DNA of 53,732 bases, from the IMG/VR virus record IMGVR_UViG_3300017770_000016, positions 1-53,732 of that record; one strand, given 5' to 3'. Source of the stretch: a virus. The notes beneath the pieces are model-generated. The model saw only the letters and a program-made list of their open reading frames with translations, was not told the DNA's origin and made no database searches. The stretch's first letter is position 1; every line of letters starts with the position of its first letter. The position numbers and the translations under genes were made by a program. This document shows positions 18,011 to 24,212 of the stretch, in pieces.

Positions 18011-18078
18011 TGCCAGATACCGCAGCCAAGGCGTGGATTGTGTTGAATGACCAACTTGCCAAAGAAAATCATGGGTGA
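17656..18078 (+). pseudogene. C-terminal part of the C5 methyltransferase (motifs IX-X) after the in-frame TAA
   Basis: This is the same frame as 16978-17655 and is free of stops until TGA at 18078. It contains the repeats TLANTDSQRQRG and VADANGQRRRG that commonly follow motif VIII in such enzymes. It ends with EPDVGRVVNGAAFRVDRLR and LLGNGVVPDTAAKAW, the usual end of motifs IX-X. It has no ribosome site or convincing start of its own. It is either reached by stop-codon readthrough or is a dead remnant. Confidence 0.7.
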
Positions 18079-18095
18079 ATCGCAGGCACAAAAAA

Positions 18096-18138
18096 GCCCC
18101 GCAAGACGTACAAAAGGAATAAAGACGCCAAGCGGGGC
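18096..18138. terminator. GCCCCGC/GCGGGGC hairpin, possible leftward terminator
   Basis: GCCCCGC at 18096-18102 pairs with GCGGGGC at 18132-18138 across a 29-base loop. A run of six A before the left arm becomes a U run on the minus strand. The loop is long for an intrinsic terminator, so the assignment is weak. It may instead structure the leader of the small genes that follow. Confidence 0.35.
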
Positions 18139-18161
18139 AAACACTTTGTTAAGGAGACATC

Positions 18162-18200
18162 GTGTTGAGCGAAAGATACGACAGAGAAAAAGGAATGTAA
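18162..18200 (+). other. Possible 12-codon minigene or leader peptide
   Basis: A clear AAGGAG (18151-18156) lies before GTG at 18162, but the frame closes after 12 codons (…KGM, TAA). The sequence just before the stop supplies AAAAAGGA for the next gene. This could be a coupling leader for the HTH gene or a degraded gene start. No other feature is seen in 18079-18210 apart from the hairpin. Confidence 0.3.
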
Positions 18201-18234
18201 AGAGCGGTGGATGGGAAAATCAATAAGGATTCGG

Positions 18235-18450
18235 ATGCGAATGAAAGAAAAAAGCGAACAGATGGATCTGGTGGAGCGTGAGCGGAAGATTGTCAGCCTG
18301 ATGCAGCAGGGGCTGAAGCGGGCAGAGATCGCAAAGACACTGGGGCTTACATCAGATGAAGTATACCAGGTGACCCGAATGTACAGGCTTGAGGTCACAA
18401 AAGGTTCAGGCGGCACTGGAAAGGCAGTGCGGATAGAGGGGCTCATTTGA
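18235..18450 (+). CDS. Small helix-turn-helix protein
   Basis: About 71 residues from ATG 18235, which has AAGGA five bases upstream; ATG at 18211 would add 8 basic residues. The segment ERKIVSLMQQGLKRAEIAKTLGLTSDEVYQVTRMY is a sigma-like/LuxR-like HTH (AEIAKTLGLTSDEVYQVTRM). It is a likely transcription regulator, placed before the terminase region. The gene ends where the next begins (TTTGA overlap). Confidence 0.65.
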   Translation: MRMKEKSEQMDLVERERKIVSLMQQGLKRAEIAKTLGLTSDEVYQVTRMYRLEVTKGSGGTGKAVRIEGLI

Positions 18451-18641
18451 ATAGTAAGATGCCGATTGAAGTTGTGAGTGACGGCCCCTGGCATATCGAG
18501 TGCCTTGTCTGCAGGGCACAATATTACTTAGTCGATTACCCTAGAAAAGGGTGCAGAAACTGTGGTCGAGATGCCCTGCTGATCACAGACAATAGGGCGC
18601 CTAAGAAGATCAAAAGGAATGAACTTACAAGTGAAAGTTAA
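18447..18641 (+). CDS. Small zinc-ribbon protein
   Basis: 64 residues from TTG 18447, chosen because GAGGGG lies five bases upstream; ATG 18459 is the alternative. Two CxxC pairs (ECLVCRAQY and GCRNCGRD) make a zinc-ribbon. The C-terminus is basic (PKKIKRNEL). It overlaps the HTH gene stop. It probably binds nucleic acid or protein; no closer function is seen. Confidence 0.6.
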   Translation: MNSKMPIEVVSDGPWHIECLVCRAQYYLVDYPRKGCRNCGRDALLITDNRAPKKIKRNELTSES

Positions 18642-18683
18642 AGTAGTTTCGAGGTTGGCGGAACAGTCGTTTTACCCAAAAGA

Positions 18684-18932
18684 GGTAGGGTCAAGGGCAC
18701 TTTTTTATTTTGACCCTACCCCTGTGGATAAGTTGGTTAAGTCATTGATTTATAAGGAAACGTAGGTAGGGTCACATGGGTCAAGCGTGACCCTCGTGAC
18801 CCATGACCCTACCCCCACCTAAGTCATTGATTTTAAAAGGTGGGTCAAGGGTCACATGGGTCACCTCTAAAGAGGGGGAGAGATATATGAAATATCTCCC
18901 CTTCGGGATAACCCGATCTCCCCTCTTTGAGG
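18684..18932. repeat. Structured repeat region upstream of terS (candidate origin or packaging site)
   Basis: The 358-base gap 18642-18999 holds no gene. It contains: a perfect 11-bp inverted repeat (GGTAGGGTCAA 18684-18694, TTGACCCTACC 18710-18720); a 17-bp hairpin with a 2-base bulge (18765-18783 with 18797-18813) built from the same GGTAGGGTCA word; a direct repeat of GGGTCACATGGGTCA (18769 and 18849), each preceded by TAAGTCATTGATTT; and nested AAAGAGGGG/CCCCTCTTT, GAGATAT/ATATCTC and CGGGATAACCCG pairs up to 18932. Iteron-like direct repeats plus hairpins just before terS fit an origin or a terminase recognition site. Confidence 0.65.
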
Positions 18933-18999
18933 AAGGGGGAAGAAAAGAAAAAAAATTTTTTGTAGGATGACAAACAAGGGCGCATAGAAGAGATTTTGT

Positions 19000-19749
19000 A
19001 TGGCAAAGAATCAAGCTGTCGATATGTTGAATAATCCAAAGCGTAGTCTGCCAGAGCGGCACAAGGAGAAGCCGTTCACCAAGAAGCAGCAGGCGTTCAT
19101 TCAGCACTATGTGTATCACGATCTGACTAACACAGAAGCTGCGCATCGAGCAGGTTACTCAAACCCACGGCAGATTGCGTATGTGCTTTTGAATGATCCC
19201 AGATACATGAACGTGCAGATGAAGATTCGTGAACTGCAAGAGGCGCAGCAGAAGAAATATGAGATTACGTTTGAGAAGGTTGCGCGTGACTTGCAGATGA
19301 TAAGGGACAGGGCAGTTGAAGATGGATCGTATGGTGCAGCCGTCACAGCAGAGTTGGGTAGAGCAAAACTTGCGGGCCTGATGGTTGAGAAGAAAGAGAT
19401 CAAGCACGGGCGAATCGACCAAATGGATCGATCAGAAGTTGAGGCCAGGTTGAATGCTCTGCTCGACAAAAATCAGCTGATGCCCGGCTTGCGCGCTGCA
19501 GTGGTGGATGACAGCGTGATTGATGTTGAGGATGTGCCTGATGATGATGTTGAAGAGGCACAGTTTGAGGATGCAGAGTTCGAGGAACAGGAAGATGAGG
19601 AGCCCGCAGCGGAGCCCCTCGATGGTGAGGATGAAGAGGATTTAGGTGAGGATTATGATTTAGGTGATGAGGATGATTTAGGTGAGGAGGAGGAGGACGA
19701 AGAAGATGAGGAGGATGATTTAGAGCCAGACGAAGAGGACGAATGGTAA
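19000..19749 (+). CDS. terS: Terminase small subunit with long acidic tail
   Basis: 249 residues. KPFTKKQQAFIQHYVYHDL and NTEAAHRAGYS followed by VLLNDPRYMNVQMKIREL match the Terminase_2 small-subunit family: an HTH that binds packaging sites and helical oligomerisation segments (EITFEKVARDLQMIRDRAVED). From about residue 165 the protein becomes almost pure Asp/Glu for 80 residues, an unusually long acidic tail. The large subunit is not adjacent but 4.7 kb downstream beyond a minus-strand island. The 3' end overlaps the opposite-strand gene at 19653. Confidence 0.88.
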   Translation: MAKNQAVDMLNNPKRSLPERHKEKPFTKKQQAFIQHYVYHDLTNTEAAHRAGYSNPRQIAYVLLNDPRYMNVQMKIRELQEAQQKKYEITFEKVARDLQMIRDRAVEDGSYGAAVTAELGRAKLAGLMVEKKEIKHGRIDQMDRSEVEARLNALLDKNQLMPGLRAAVVDDSVIDVEDVPDDDVEEAQFEDAEFEEQEDEEPAAEPLDGEDEEDLGEDYDLGDEDDLGEEEEDEEDEEDDLEPDEEDEW

Positions 19750-20027
19750 CGAACCAACGCAATCGGTGGTCTGAAACCTTTGCCTCTACGCCTCAGTTGA
19801 GTGATACGCCTTGGCTTATCAATGCGTCTAACCGCTCGAAAGGCTTTGCTTCGATGCGCCTGACAGCAGTACTTGGCTGATGACTGCGTGCTCATGAACT
19901 TCACACCACACCATAAGCATGTGAACTCACGCTCAACTTTGTGTTGGTGCATCGTGGATGAGTTGGCTCTCATGCCCCCACGAGTTTCTTTTTCGTAGGG
20001 ATCTGTTGATGAGATGAGGTCTTCCAT
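19653..20027 (-). CDS. Zinc-finger protein with Ser-rich tail, antisense to the terS end
   Basis: About 124 residues from ATG 20027, with GGAG eight bases upstream; a TTG at 20031-20033 overlaps the preceding stop. FTCLWCGVKFMSTQSSAKYCCQAHRSKAFR is a short treble-clef/zinc-finger motif (CxxC, then CC-x2-H) seen in phage and bacterial nucleic-acid-binding proteins. The last 25 residues are nearly all Ser, because they are the antisense of the acidic tail of terS (97-base convergent overlap). It is the last gene of a three-gene leftward unit. Confidence 0.6.
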   Translation of the reverse strand: MEDLISSTDPYEKETRGGMRANSSTMHQHKVEREFTCLWCGVKFMSTQSSAKYCCQAHRSKAFRAVRRIDKPRRITQLRRRGKGFRPPIALVRYHSSSSSGSKSSSSSSSSSSSSPKSSSSPKS

Positions 20028-20029
20028 GA

Positions 20030-20560
20030 TCAAGGCTCCATCACGATTGATTTGCCAATGGTCTGAGGCAGTCGGGTTGTGCGCAAAGCAAACTCTTTGT
20101 TCCCAGACAACGTGATGCGCTCCGCTTGGGCACGGCTCATGGCTGTGACCTTCACTTCGTGCTTGATTACTTCAAGGTAGCTGATGGTGTACTCAGTCAG
20201 AACACCACGAGAATCTTCGTAGCATTCGCTGTAGCACATCGGGCAGCAGTTACGCATGCCCGTGTCAGTGTTGATTGATGCAAGCATGTGCTCAGCAGTC
20301 ATCGTGCCGCACTCGTCGCAGGCGAAGAAGATGTCCTCGTCAGCAACGGTGGTGCCAGAAACATTGGCGTCAGGAATCGATGTGGCAAGACCAAGGCGGC
20401 TAAGCCTTTGCTCTTTGTTCAGGCCGTACATCTCTTCCAACTCTTCGACCTCGTCATCGCATCCAATGCACATCGCGGTGGTGCCGTGAAACACCATGCT
20501 ACGTTCATGGTTGTACTCACCACAGCGGTCACAAGAAATCTTGCCGTCGATTGAACTCAT
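20030..20560 (-). CDS. Multi-zinc-ribbon protein
   Basis: 176 residues from ATG 20560, preferred over 20620 because GGAGGAC precedes it and the ATG overlaps the upstream stop (ATGA). It has two cysteine clusters: CDRCGEYNHE with CIGCDDE near the N-terminus, and CDECGTM with NCCPMCYSECYED in the middle. A C-terminal region, YLEVIKHEVKVTAMSRAQAERIT, recalls the small domain of phage proteins that begin with a beta strand followed by an EEA helix. It may bind nucleic acid or proteins. Function unknown. Confidence 0.65.
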   Translation of the reverse strand: MSSIDGKISCDRCGEYNHERSMVFHGTTAMCIGCDDEVEELEEMYGLNKEQRLSRLGLATSIPDANVSGTTVADEDIFFACDECGTMTAEHMLASINTDTGMRNCCPMCYSECYEDSRGVLTEYTISYLEVIKHEVKVTAMSRAQAERITLSGNKEFALRTTRLPQTIGKSIVMEP

Positions 20561-21183
20561 GATGCAGTCCTCCAGTATTTGTATGCTTCCGCCTCTGGGA
20601 TAATGTTGAGCCATATCCAATCCTTGGCGTTCTTGTCAGTGCGCTGCAAGACAAAGTGAGCCTTGTATTTCTCTAAGATCTCATCGGTGGGCTTGTCTTT
20701 GCCAAGCTGTAAGATGTCGTTGCTCTTGGGGTCATAGACCGCGACTTTCTTCTTCAACGTCTTGCGCATTTCTTTTAGCGTTAGTTGTTCGTTGATCAGA
20801 TCCGTGATCAGCCAGTCGATTAGCTCGTCACTCTTTCCATCACCGAATGCATCTATCGCCCATTGCAGGTCTTCGCCTAACTCAATCTTCTTGAGTGTGT
20901 ATTGCTTGGCCTCTTCACGGGCGATTGCCATGGCCTCATCAAAAGCTTCTTTGCCTTTGCCGAAATCAGATGGTGAGTAGAAGTTCGGGCCACCGTTGCC
21001 ACCGTTGGACACAGAGAACATGCGCTTGCCGTTGATGTAGACAGATGCTCGGAAGCAGTGCGTTTCCTCAGAGAAGGTCACGTTGTGACTGAGGTTCTTG
21101 AGTTCCATGGTAGAGCGTGGCTCTATCGCTGCAAGCGTAGGGTCAAGGTCTTTGGGTTGGAATGGTTTGTTGTTGCGTGGCAT
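20557..21183 (-). CDS. Hypothetical protein, first gene of promoter-linked island operon
   Basis: 208 residues; AAGGAG before the ATG. The N-terminal region (LSHNVTFSEETHCFRASVYINGKRMF) looks like beta strands, with SNGGNGGPNFY, followed by helical regions with charged residues. No family was recognised with confidence, but the gene resembles a class of phage accessory proteins with GKxxFSVSNxGxGG. A strong sigma70-type promoter lies 34-61 bases upstream, so it is probably well expressed early. Confidence 0.65.
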   Translation of the reverse strand: MPRNNKPFQPKDLDPTLAAIEPRSTMELKNLSHNVTFSEETHCFRASVYINGKRMFSVSNGGNGGPNFYSPSDFGKGKEAFDEAMAIAREEAKQYTLKKIELGEDLQWAIDAFGDGKSDELIDWLITDLINEQLTLKEMRKTLKKKVAVYDPKSNDILQLGKDKPTDEILEKYKAHFVLQRTDKNAKDWIWLNIIPEAEAYKYWRTAS

Positions 21184-21216
21184 ATGCTTTCTCCTTTTGT
21201 TTGCTATGCGCGTTCG

Positions 21217-21244
21217 ATAATAATGCTTTGGCGTTCTATGTCAA
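21217..21244 (-). promoter_or_regulatory. Sigma70-type promoter for the 21183-19653 operon
   Basis: On the minus strand TTGACA (21244-21239) is a perfect -35 box, followed 16 bases later by TATTAT (21222-21217) as the -10. It points towards the ATG at 21183. It is the best match to a bacterial housekeeping promoter seen in the window, and suggests that the island is transcribed by the host polymerase independently of the phage late genes. Confidence 0.75.
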
Positions 21245-21360
21245 TAGAGAATTATGAGTGCCGACAAAAATGCTCCAAAATGTGGGGATTTGTGGGGGTT
21301 AGTCGCTCCCCACCCCTCTCACAAGGGGTCTAGCGTTTGATTTGAGGCGTTTTCCCGCCC

Positions 21361-21549
21361 GCCTAGGGGTTTGCGTAGGCTTGCGGCCTTGCGGCCTTGT
21401 ACGGGGCCGTGCGTGCGTCTGAGAGCTTGCGGCCTTTTGCGATTTTTTAAGCATGCTTGCGGGCTTGCGGCCTTGATCGAATATATATGCTTGCGGCTTG
21501 CGGCCTTGGGCGATCCGCGGATCACGGCGGCGGGCCCGAGGGCCTGGGG
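21361..21549. repeat. GCTTGCGGCCTTG repeat tract, noncoding
   Basis: The 368-base gap 21184-21551 holds the promoter above and, beyond 21361, an array of GCTTGCGGCCTTG and close variants (21379, 21425, 21454, 21489, several fused in tandem), mixed with ATATATATG (21481) and ending at a perfect palindrome GATCCGCGGATC (21512-21523). Frames through it on either strand are low complexity (ACGLAAL types) and have no ribosome site, so I see no gene. The same repeat recurs at 22915-23035. Confidence 0.7.
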
Positions 21550-21551
21550 GA

Positions 21552-21776
21552 TTACTCCCCCGCCTCGATGTCCGTGTATGTGTAGATGTATCGGATATTG
21601 CAATCGCCGTACTCGACGCCAGGTATTGGCTCGCCGGTATTGAAGTCTACCGGATAGGTCGGTTCTTCTAGGCTGGCATCGTCTATCAGGTTGTAAGCTT
21701 CTTCCTCGCTATTAGCTTTCACTTCGTAGGTGTGAACCTCTTTGATTTCTACTGAAACGTAATAGGTTTTTAACAT
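21552..21776 (-). CDS. Small hypothetical protein, 74 residues
   Basis: Starts at ATG 21776 with GGAG nine bases upstream; the frame extends further upstream without a ribosome site. KTYYVSVEIKEVHTYEVKANSEEEAYNLIDDA is the beta-strand then EEA-helix arrangement common in small phage proteins, possibly a compact ferredoxin-like fold. It overlaps the upstream gene by seven bases. Function unknown. Confidence 0.65.
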   Translation of the reverse strand: MLKTYYVSVEIKEVHTYEVKANSEEEAYNLIDDASLEEPTYPVDFNTGEPIPGVEYGDCNIRYIYTYTDIEAGE

Positions 21777-22165
21777 ATTTCTTCTCTCCAGCAGTCCAGC
21801 AACTCCTTGATGGATGACTCGACTTCGTCGCGCTGCTCCTCGTCGAAGTAGTACTTGCCATTGCGTGCAAGGAAAGCTTTCATAAAGGGAAGCTTCCACA
21901 ATTGCGCCTCCTCTTTCTCCGTGAGCTTTTTCTGCGGGTATCTCGTGCCATCAGAAAAGCAGAACGATACCTTTACGATATCGCTCATTAGCTCTAATTC
22001 ATCAACGCTATTGATATCAAACATTGACTGTATGAGGTTATAGATCACCCGATCTTCTGACTCGGTCACGTCAAGCTTGAAATTCTGCTCTCCCATTTCT
22101 TGCTCGTGGTTTGCGAAAGTAAAAATTGCTTCCGCATGTATGTCGTTTTTCCAGCATATAGCCAT
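21770..22165 (-). CDS. Hypothetical protein, 131 residues
   Basis: Starts at ATG 22165, preceded by AAGGAG; the longer frame to 22339 runs through the GP88-like gene and is rejected. Acidic, with YNLIQSMFDINSVDELELMSDIVKVSFCFSDG and a charged C-terminus ending ELLDCWREEIC. No family recognised. It lies 13 bases after the GP88-like gene and is probably co-transcribed. Confidence 0.65.
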   Translation of the reverse strand: MAICWKNDIHAEAIFTFANHEQEMGEQNFKLDVTESEDRVIYNLIQSMFDINSVDELELMSDIVKVSFCFSDGTRYPQKKLTEKEEAQLWKLPFMKAFLARNGKYYFDEEQRDEVESSIKELLDCWREEIC

Positions 22166-22178
22166 GGTTTTTGTCTCC

Positions 22179-22793
22179 TTAGTGGTATTTGTAAGATATG
22201 TTTTTGATGCGTGGATTCCAGCATGCGCGACAATCTTTGCACTCGTTGTCTTGCTTGTACGCGATACACTCACGGCCAAACGGTTTGCCAATGTGAACCG
22301 TGCTTGTGTGCTGGTAGTGCTTGATAGGTGCTTGGTCAATATTGGGTGACGATACGCGCACTATCAGATTCTTTGGGAAGCTTCCGTGCTTGCGCATGAA
22401 TCGCGCTACCATTAGATATTCTTTGGTGGGTAGCCAATGCTTGGTGTTTGGTGTCGCGATTGCTACGCGCACGATATTGGCTAGGTGTTCGTCGCTTTGG
22501 ATATCGCCGCTATCAAACCAACGAAAATACTCGTCGCCATTGATGGCGGTTACCATGGCATCGACCCAGCCAGCAGTGAAGATTGCGTCTAACCTTTTGG
22601 CGTGCGCCTTTTCCACTACCGGCCAAACATACGCGCCCTTCAGCGCATAGCATCCATGGCAAACCGTGCCTTCTACCTTGGCGAGTTTGCTACCAGTCTT
22701 GCATTCCTTGGCGCTAATTCCCCAAGATTTGCAAGGCATCTTGCTAGTTTGTGACAGCCCGCCTACAGCGGCGCGCGCTTCTGATACTTTCAT
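22179..22793 (-). CDS. GP88-family protein (PF17338-like)
   Basis: 204 residues from ATG 22793 (AAAAGG upstream). The pattern MPCKSWGISAKECKTGSK, GTVCHGCYALKGAYVWPVV, FRWFDSGDIQS, LPTKEYLMVARFM and the late cysteines CIAYKQDNECKDCRACW match the GP88 family of phages and plasmids. It has about seven conserved cysteines, suggesting metal binding. The biochemical role of the family is unknown to me. An extended -10 promoter with a palindrome lies upstream. Confidence 0.8.
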   Translation of the reverse strand: MKVSEARAAVGGLSQTSKMPCKSWGISAKECKTGSKLAKVEGTVCHGCYALKGAYVWPVVEKAHAKRLDAIFTAGWVDAMVTAINGDEYFRWFDSGDIQSDEHLANIVRVAIATPNTKHWLPTKEYLMVARFMRKHGSFPKNLIVRVSSPNIDQAPIKHYQHTSTVHIGKPFGRECIAYKQDNECKDCRACWNPRIKNISYKYH

Positions 22794-22840
22794 CCTTTTG
22801 TTTCCTTTTGTTGCCAGCCCATTGCTTGACTGTTGCGTCG

Positions 22841-22859
22841 ATTTTAGCAAATTTTGCTA
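22841..22859 (-). promoter_or_regulatory. Extended -10 promoter overlapping a palindromic operator
   Basis: On the minus strand TGCTAAAAT gives an extended -10 (TAAAAT at 22846-22841) about 48 bases before the GP88-like ATG; no good -35 is seen. The 15-base palindrome TAGCAAATTTTGCTA (22845-22859) overlaps the -10, as a repressor site would. Confidence 0.5.
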
Positions 22860-22910
22860 GGTATTTGCACATTTTTTTGGTGCCTAGCATTTGCTTCGAA
22901 CCCGTCATGA

Positions 22911-23050
22911 GCTCGGCTTGCGGCTTGCCAGGCTTGCGGCCTTGTGCGTTTTATATATGTTTGTTCGCAATGCCTGCGGCCTCGCAGGCTTGCGGCCCTT
23001 GGCCATTTATATATGTTTGCTTGCGGCTTTGGGTGCCGGGTGCCGGGCTC
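22911..23050. repeat. Second GCTTGCGGCCTTG repeat tract, noncoding
   Basis: Within the 302-base gap 22794-23095, beyond the promoter, lie GGCTTGCGGCTTGCC, GGCTTGCGGCCTTG, GGCTTGCGGCCCTTGG and GCTTGCGGCTTTGGG, separated by TTTATATATGTTTG (twice). The tract is followed by GGGTGCCGGGTGCCGGG. The words and their order resemble those at 21361-21510. No gene is supported here. Confidence 0.7.
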
Positions 23051-23064
23051 CTGGCGTTGATCCG

Positions 23065-23088
23065 AAAAAAATGGGGGCCGCAGCCCCC
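23065..23088 (-). terminator. Intrinsic terminator after the 93-residue gene
   Basis: On the minus strand GGGGGC, loop TGCG and GCCCCC are followed by ATTTTTTT. A GC-only six-base-pair stem with a U tract, about eight bases after the stop of the gene at 23096-23377. This is a textbook intrinsic terminator. Confidence 0.85.
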
Positions 23089-23095
23089 AGGTTGA

Positions 23096-23377
23096 TTATG
23101 ACTGATACTGTTCCAGCCACTCAGGCTCGGCATCGAGCAGCCGGTAGCAGGACTGAATCATGCCAGCGTATTGGTCGCCATAATCCCAGCTGCCAAATGT
23201 CGCATCCGACTTGGCTGCAGTGAACCATCGCGAGTACTGGTTCTTTTTCTCGGCCTCGACTGATTGCTTGTAGCGTTTCAGTATGCGTATTTCGATTGGG
23301 CCTAGGTCGCGGTGATAGCCAACATAGGTTGCATATGGTTTTTCAACGTCGCGTGTCTTTCCGAATGGGTTTGCCAT
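23096..23377 (-). CDS. Small hypothetical protein, 93 residues
   Basis: AAAAGGAAAAC precedes the ATG. The sequence includes PYATYVGYHRDLGPIEIRILKRYKQ and a stretch rich in Trp and Tyr (YSRWFTAAKSDATFGSWDYGDQY). No family recognised. It is a single gene flanked by a GC hairpin upstream and an intrinsic terminator downstream, a moron-like arrangement. Confidence 0.65.
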   Translation of the reverse strand: MANPFGKTRDVEKPYATYVGYHRDLGPIEIRILKRYKQSVEAEKKNQYSRWFTAAKSDATFGSWDYGDQYAGMIQSCYRLLDAEPEWLEQYQS

Positions 23378-23422
23378 TGGTTTGTTTTCCTTTTGATTTG
23401 ATCCGTGGATCAGGTTGAGAGT

Positions 23423-23438
23423 GGGGGCCGGAGCCCCC
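23423..23438. terminator. GC-rich hairpin between two island genes
   Basis: GGGGGC (23423-23428), CGGA loop, GCCCCC (23433-23438), just after the stop of the gene at 23446-23733. It is nearly identical to the terminator stem at 23073-23088 but lacks the U tract on either strand, so it is more likely a 3'-end stabiliser or weak attenuator. A GATCCGTGGATC palindrome lies beside it (23400-23411). Confidence 0.5.
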
Positions 23439-23445
23439 GTCTAGG

Positions 23446-23733
23446 TTATCGGTTGCCGATTAGTTCGAGAACCATGTCGTTGGCTGCGGTCAGGTCATGC
23501 CCGCCAATGTTCCATTCGTCTACGTCCTCGATGGTGCCGCGGCCAATGTAGTTCGGGCCATTCTTCCAATTGTAGATTGTGGCCACTACGCCATCGCGCT
23601 CGAAGGCCCACTCCACGTCGGTTTTGTAGCCGTCACTCATGGCGTTGGGCTCGCCTATAAGCTCGACCAGTTTGGCGTATGGCATTTTGAAGCATCCGCA
23701 ATAGCTGGTGCCGTTGGTGTTGATATCGGTCAT
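23446..23733 (-). CDS. Small hypothetical phage protein, 95 residues
   Basis: AAAAGGATAAAATGCT precedes the ATG. The pattern SYCGCFKMPYAKLVELIGEP, DGYKTDVEWAFERDGVVATIYNWKNG and WNIGGHD is one I recall from many phage genomes as a conserved small protein of unknown function. It is probably a compact alpha/beta fold. A GC hairpin follows its stop. Confidence 0.7.
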   Translation of the reverse strand: MTDINTNGTSYCGCFKMPYAKLVELIGEPNAMSDGYKTDVEWAFERDGVVATIYNWKNGPNYIGRGTIEDVDEWNIGGHDLTAANDMVLELIGNR

Positions 23734-23825
23734 AGCATTTTATCCTTTTGCTTTGTCGTTACAGTTTAATTGATGCGAGGCCGCATCGCAATGGGCACCC
23801 GATTGGATGCCCAGCACGTTGATGC

Positions 23826-24092
23826 CTAGACCATGTCGATGCGGACACTAGTGCGCTCGTGGGCCTTGACCTGCGCGAGTGTGACCTTGTACTTGGCGGT
23901 CTCGCCATTGATCTGCATTTTTCCTTCATTGCGACCAGTGCGCGCCGCGATCTTTTTGGCGCGGTCTTTTGCTGGTGACATTGCTGCAGCAATCGCGGCC
24001 TCGATAGCAGCCAACTCTTTTGCTTTTTTGGTTTGCGATATTTCAAACTTCAAAAGTTTTTGCGCTGCGATTAGATCTTTGAGTGATTCCAT
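23826..24092 (-). CDS. Small Lys/Ala-rich protein, first gene of island
   Basis: 88 residues from ATG 24092 (AAAAGGC upstream); the frame beyond this to 24212 has no ribosome site. A long Ala/Lys/Glu helix (EISQTKKAKELAAIEAAIAAAM) is followed by a basic segment (KDRAKKIAARTGRNEGKMQ) and KYKVTLAQVKAHERTSVRID. This helix-plus-basic-tail design is reminiscent of small nucleoid-associated proteins, but the similarity is only compositional. Confidence 0.6.
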   Translation of the reverse strand: MESLKDLIAAQKLLKFEISQTKKAKELAAIEAAIAAAMSPAKDRAKKIAARTGRNEGKMQINGETAKYKVTLAQVKAHERTSVRIDMV

Positions 24093-24118
24093 TTTGTTTG
24101 CCTTTTGTTTCAGTGCGT

Positions 24119-24136
24119 CATTGCACAAATGCAATG
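24119..24136. promoter_or_regulatory. Operator-like palindrome upstream of the island
   Basis: CATTGCA-CAAA-TGCAATG is a perfect 7-bp inverted repeat 27 bases before the first minus-strand gene of the island. The flanking minus strand reads TTGTTTTTTTCTGATACATTGC, which could supply a weak promoter. The position and symmetry suggest a repressor site. Confidence 0.45.
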
Positions 24137-24212
24137 TATCAGAAAAAAACAACACACACAAGCAAAACAACGCAACGCCAACGCAACAACCTAGACACAA
24201 GTTAGACATCAC

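Noticed and set aside
18162-18200. An alternative reading of the 12-codon frame as a real gene
   Set aside because: It is too short to support beyond a leader-peptide suggestion, although it has a strong ribosome site; kept only as a low-confidence feature.
21319-21643. Frames across the GCTTGCGGCCTTG tract on both strands
   Set aside because: Composition is set by the repeats (ACGLAAL, RLAALG), no ribosome site and no known family; treated as noncoding.
22751-23223. Plus-strand frames across the second repeat tract
   Set aside because: Same repeat-driven composition; opposite to promoters, terminator and the real minus-strand genes there.
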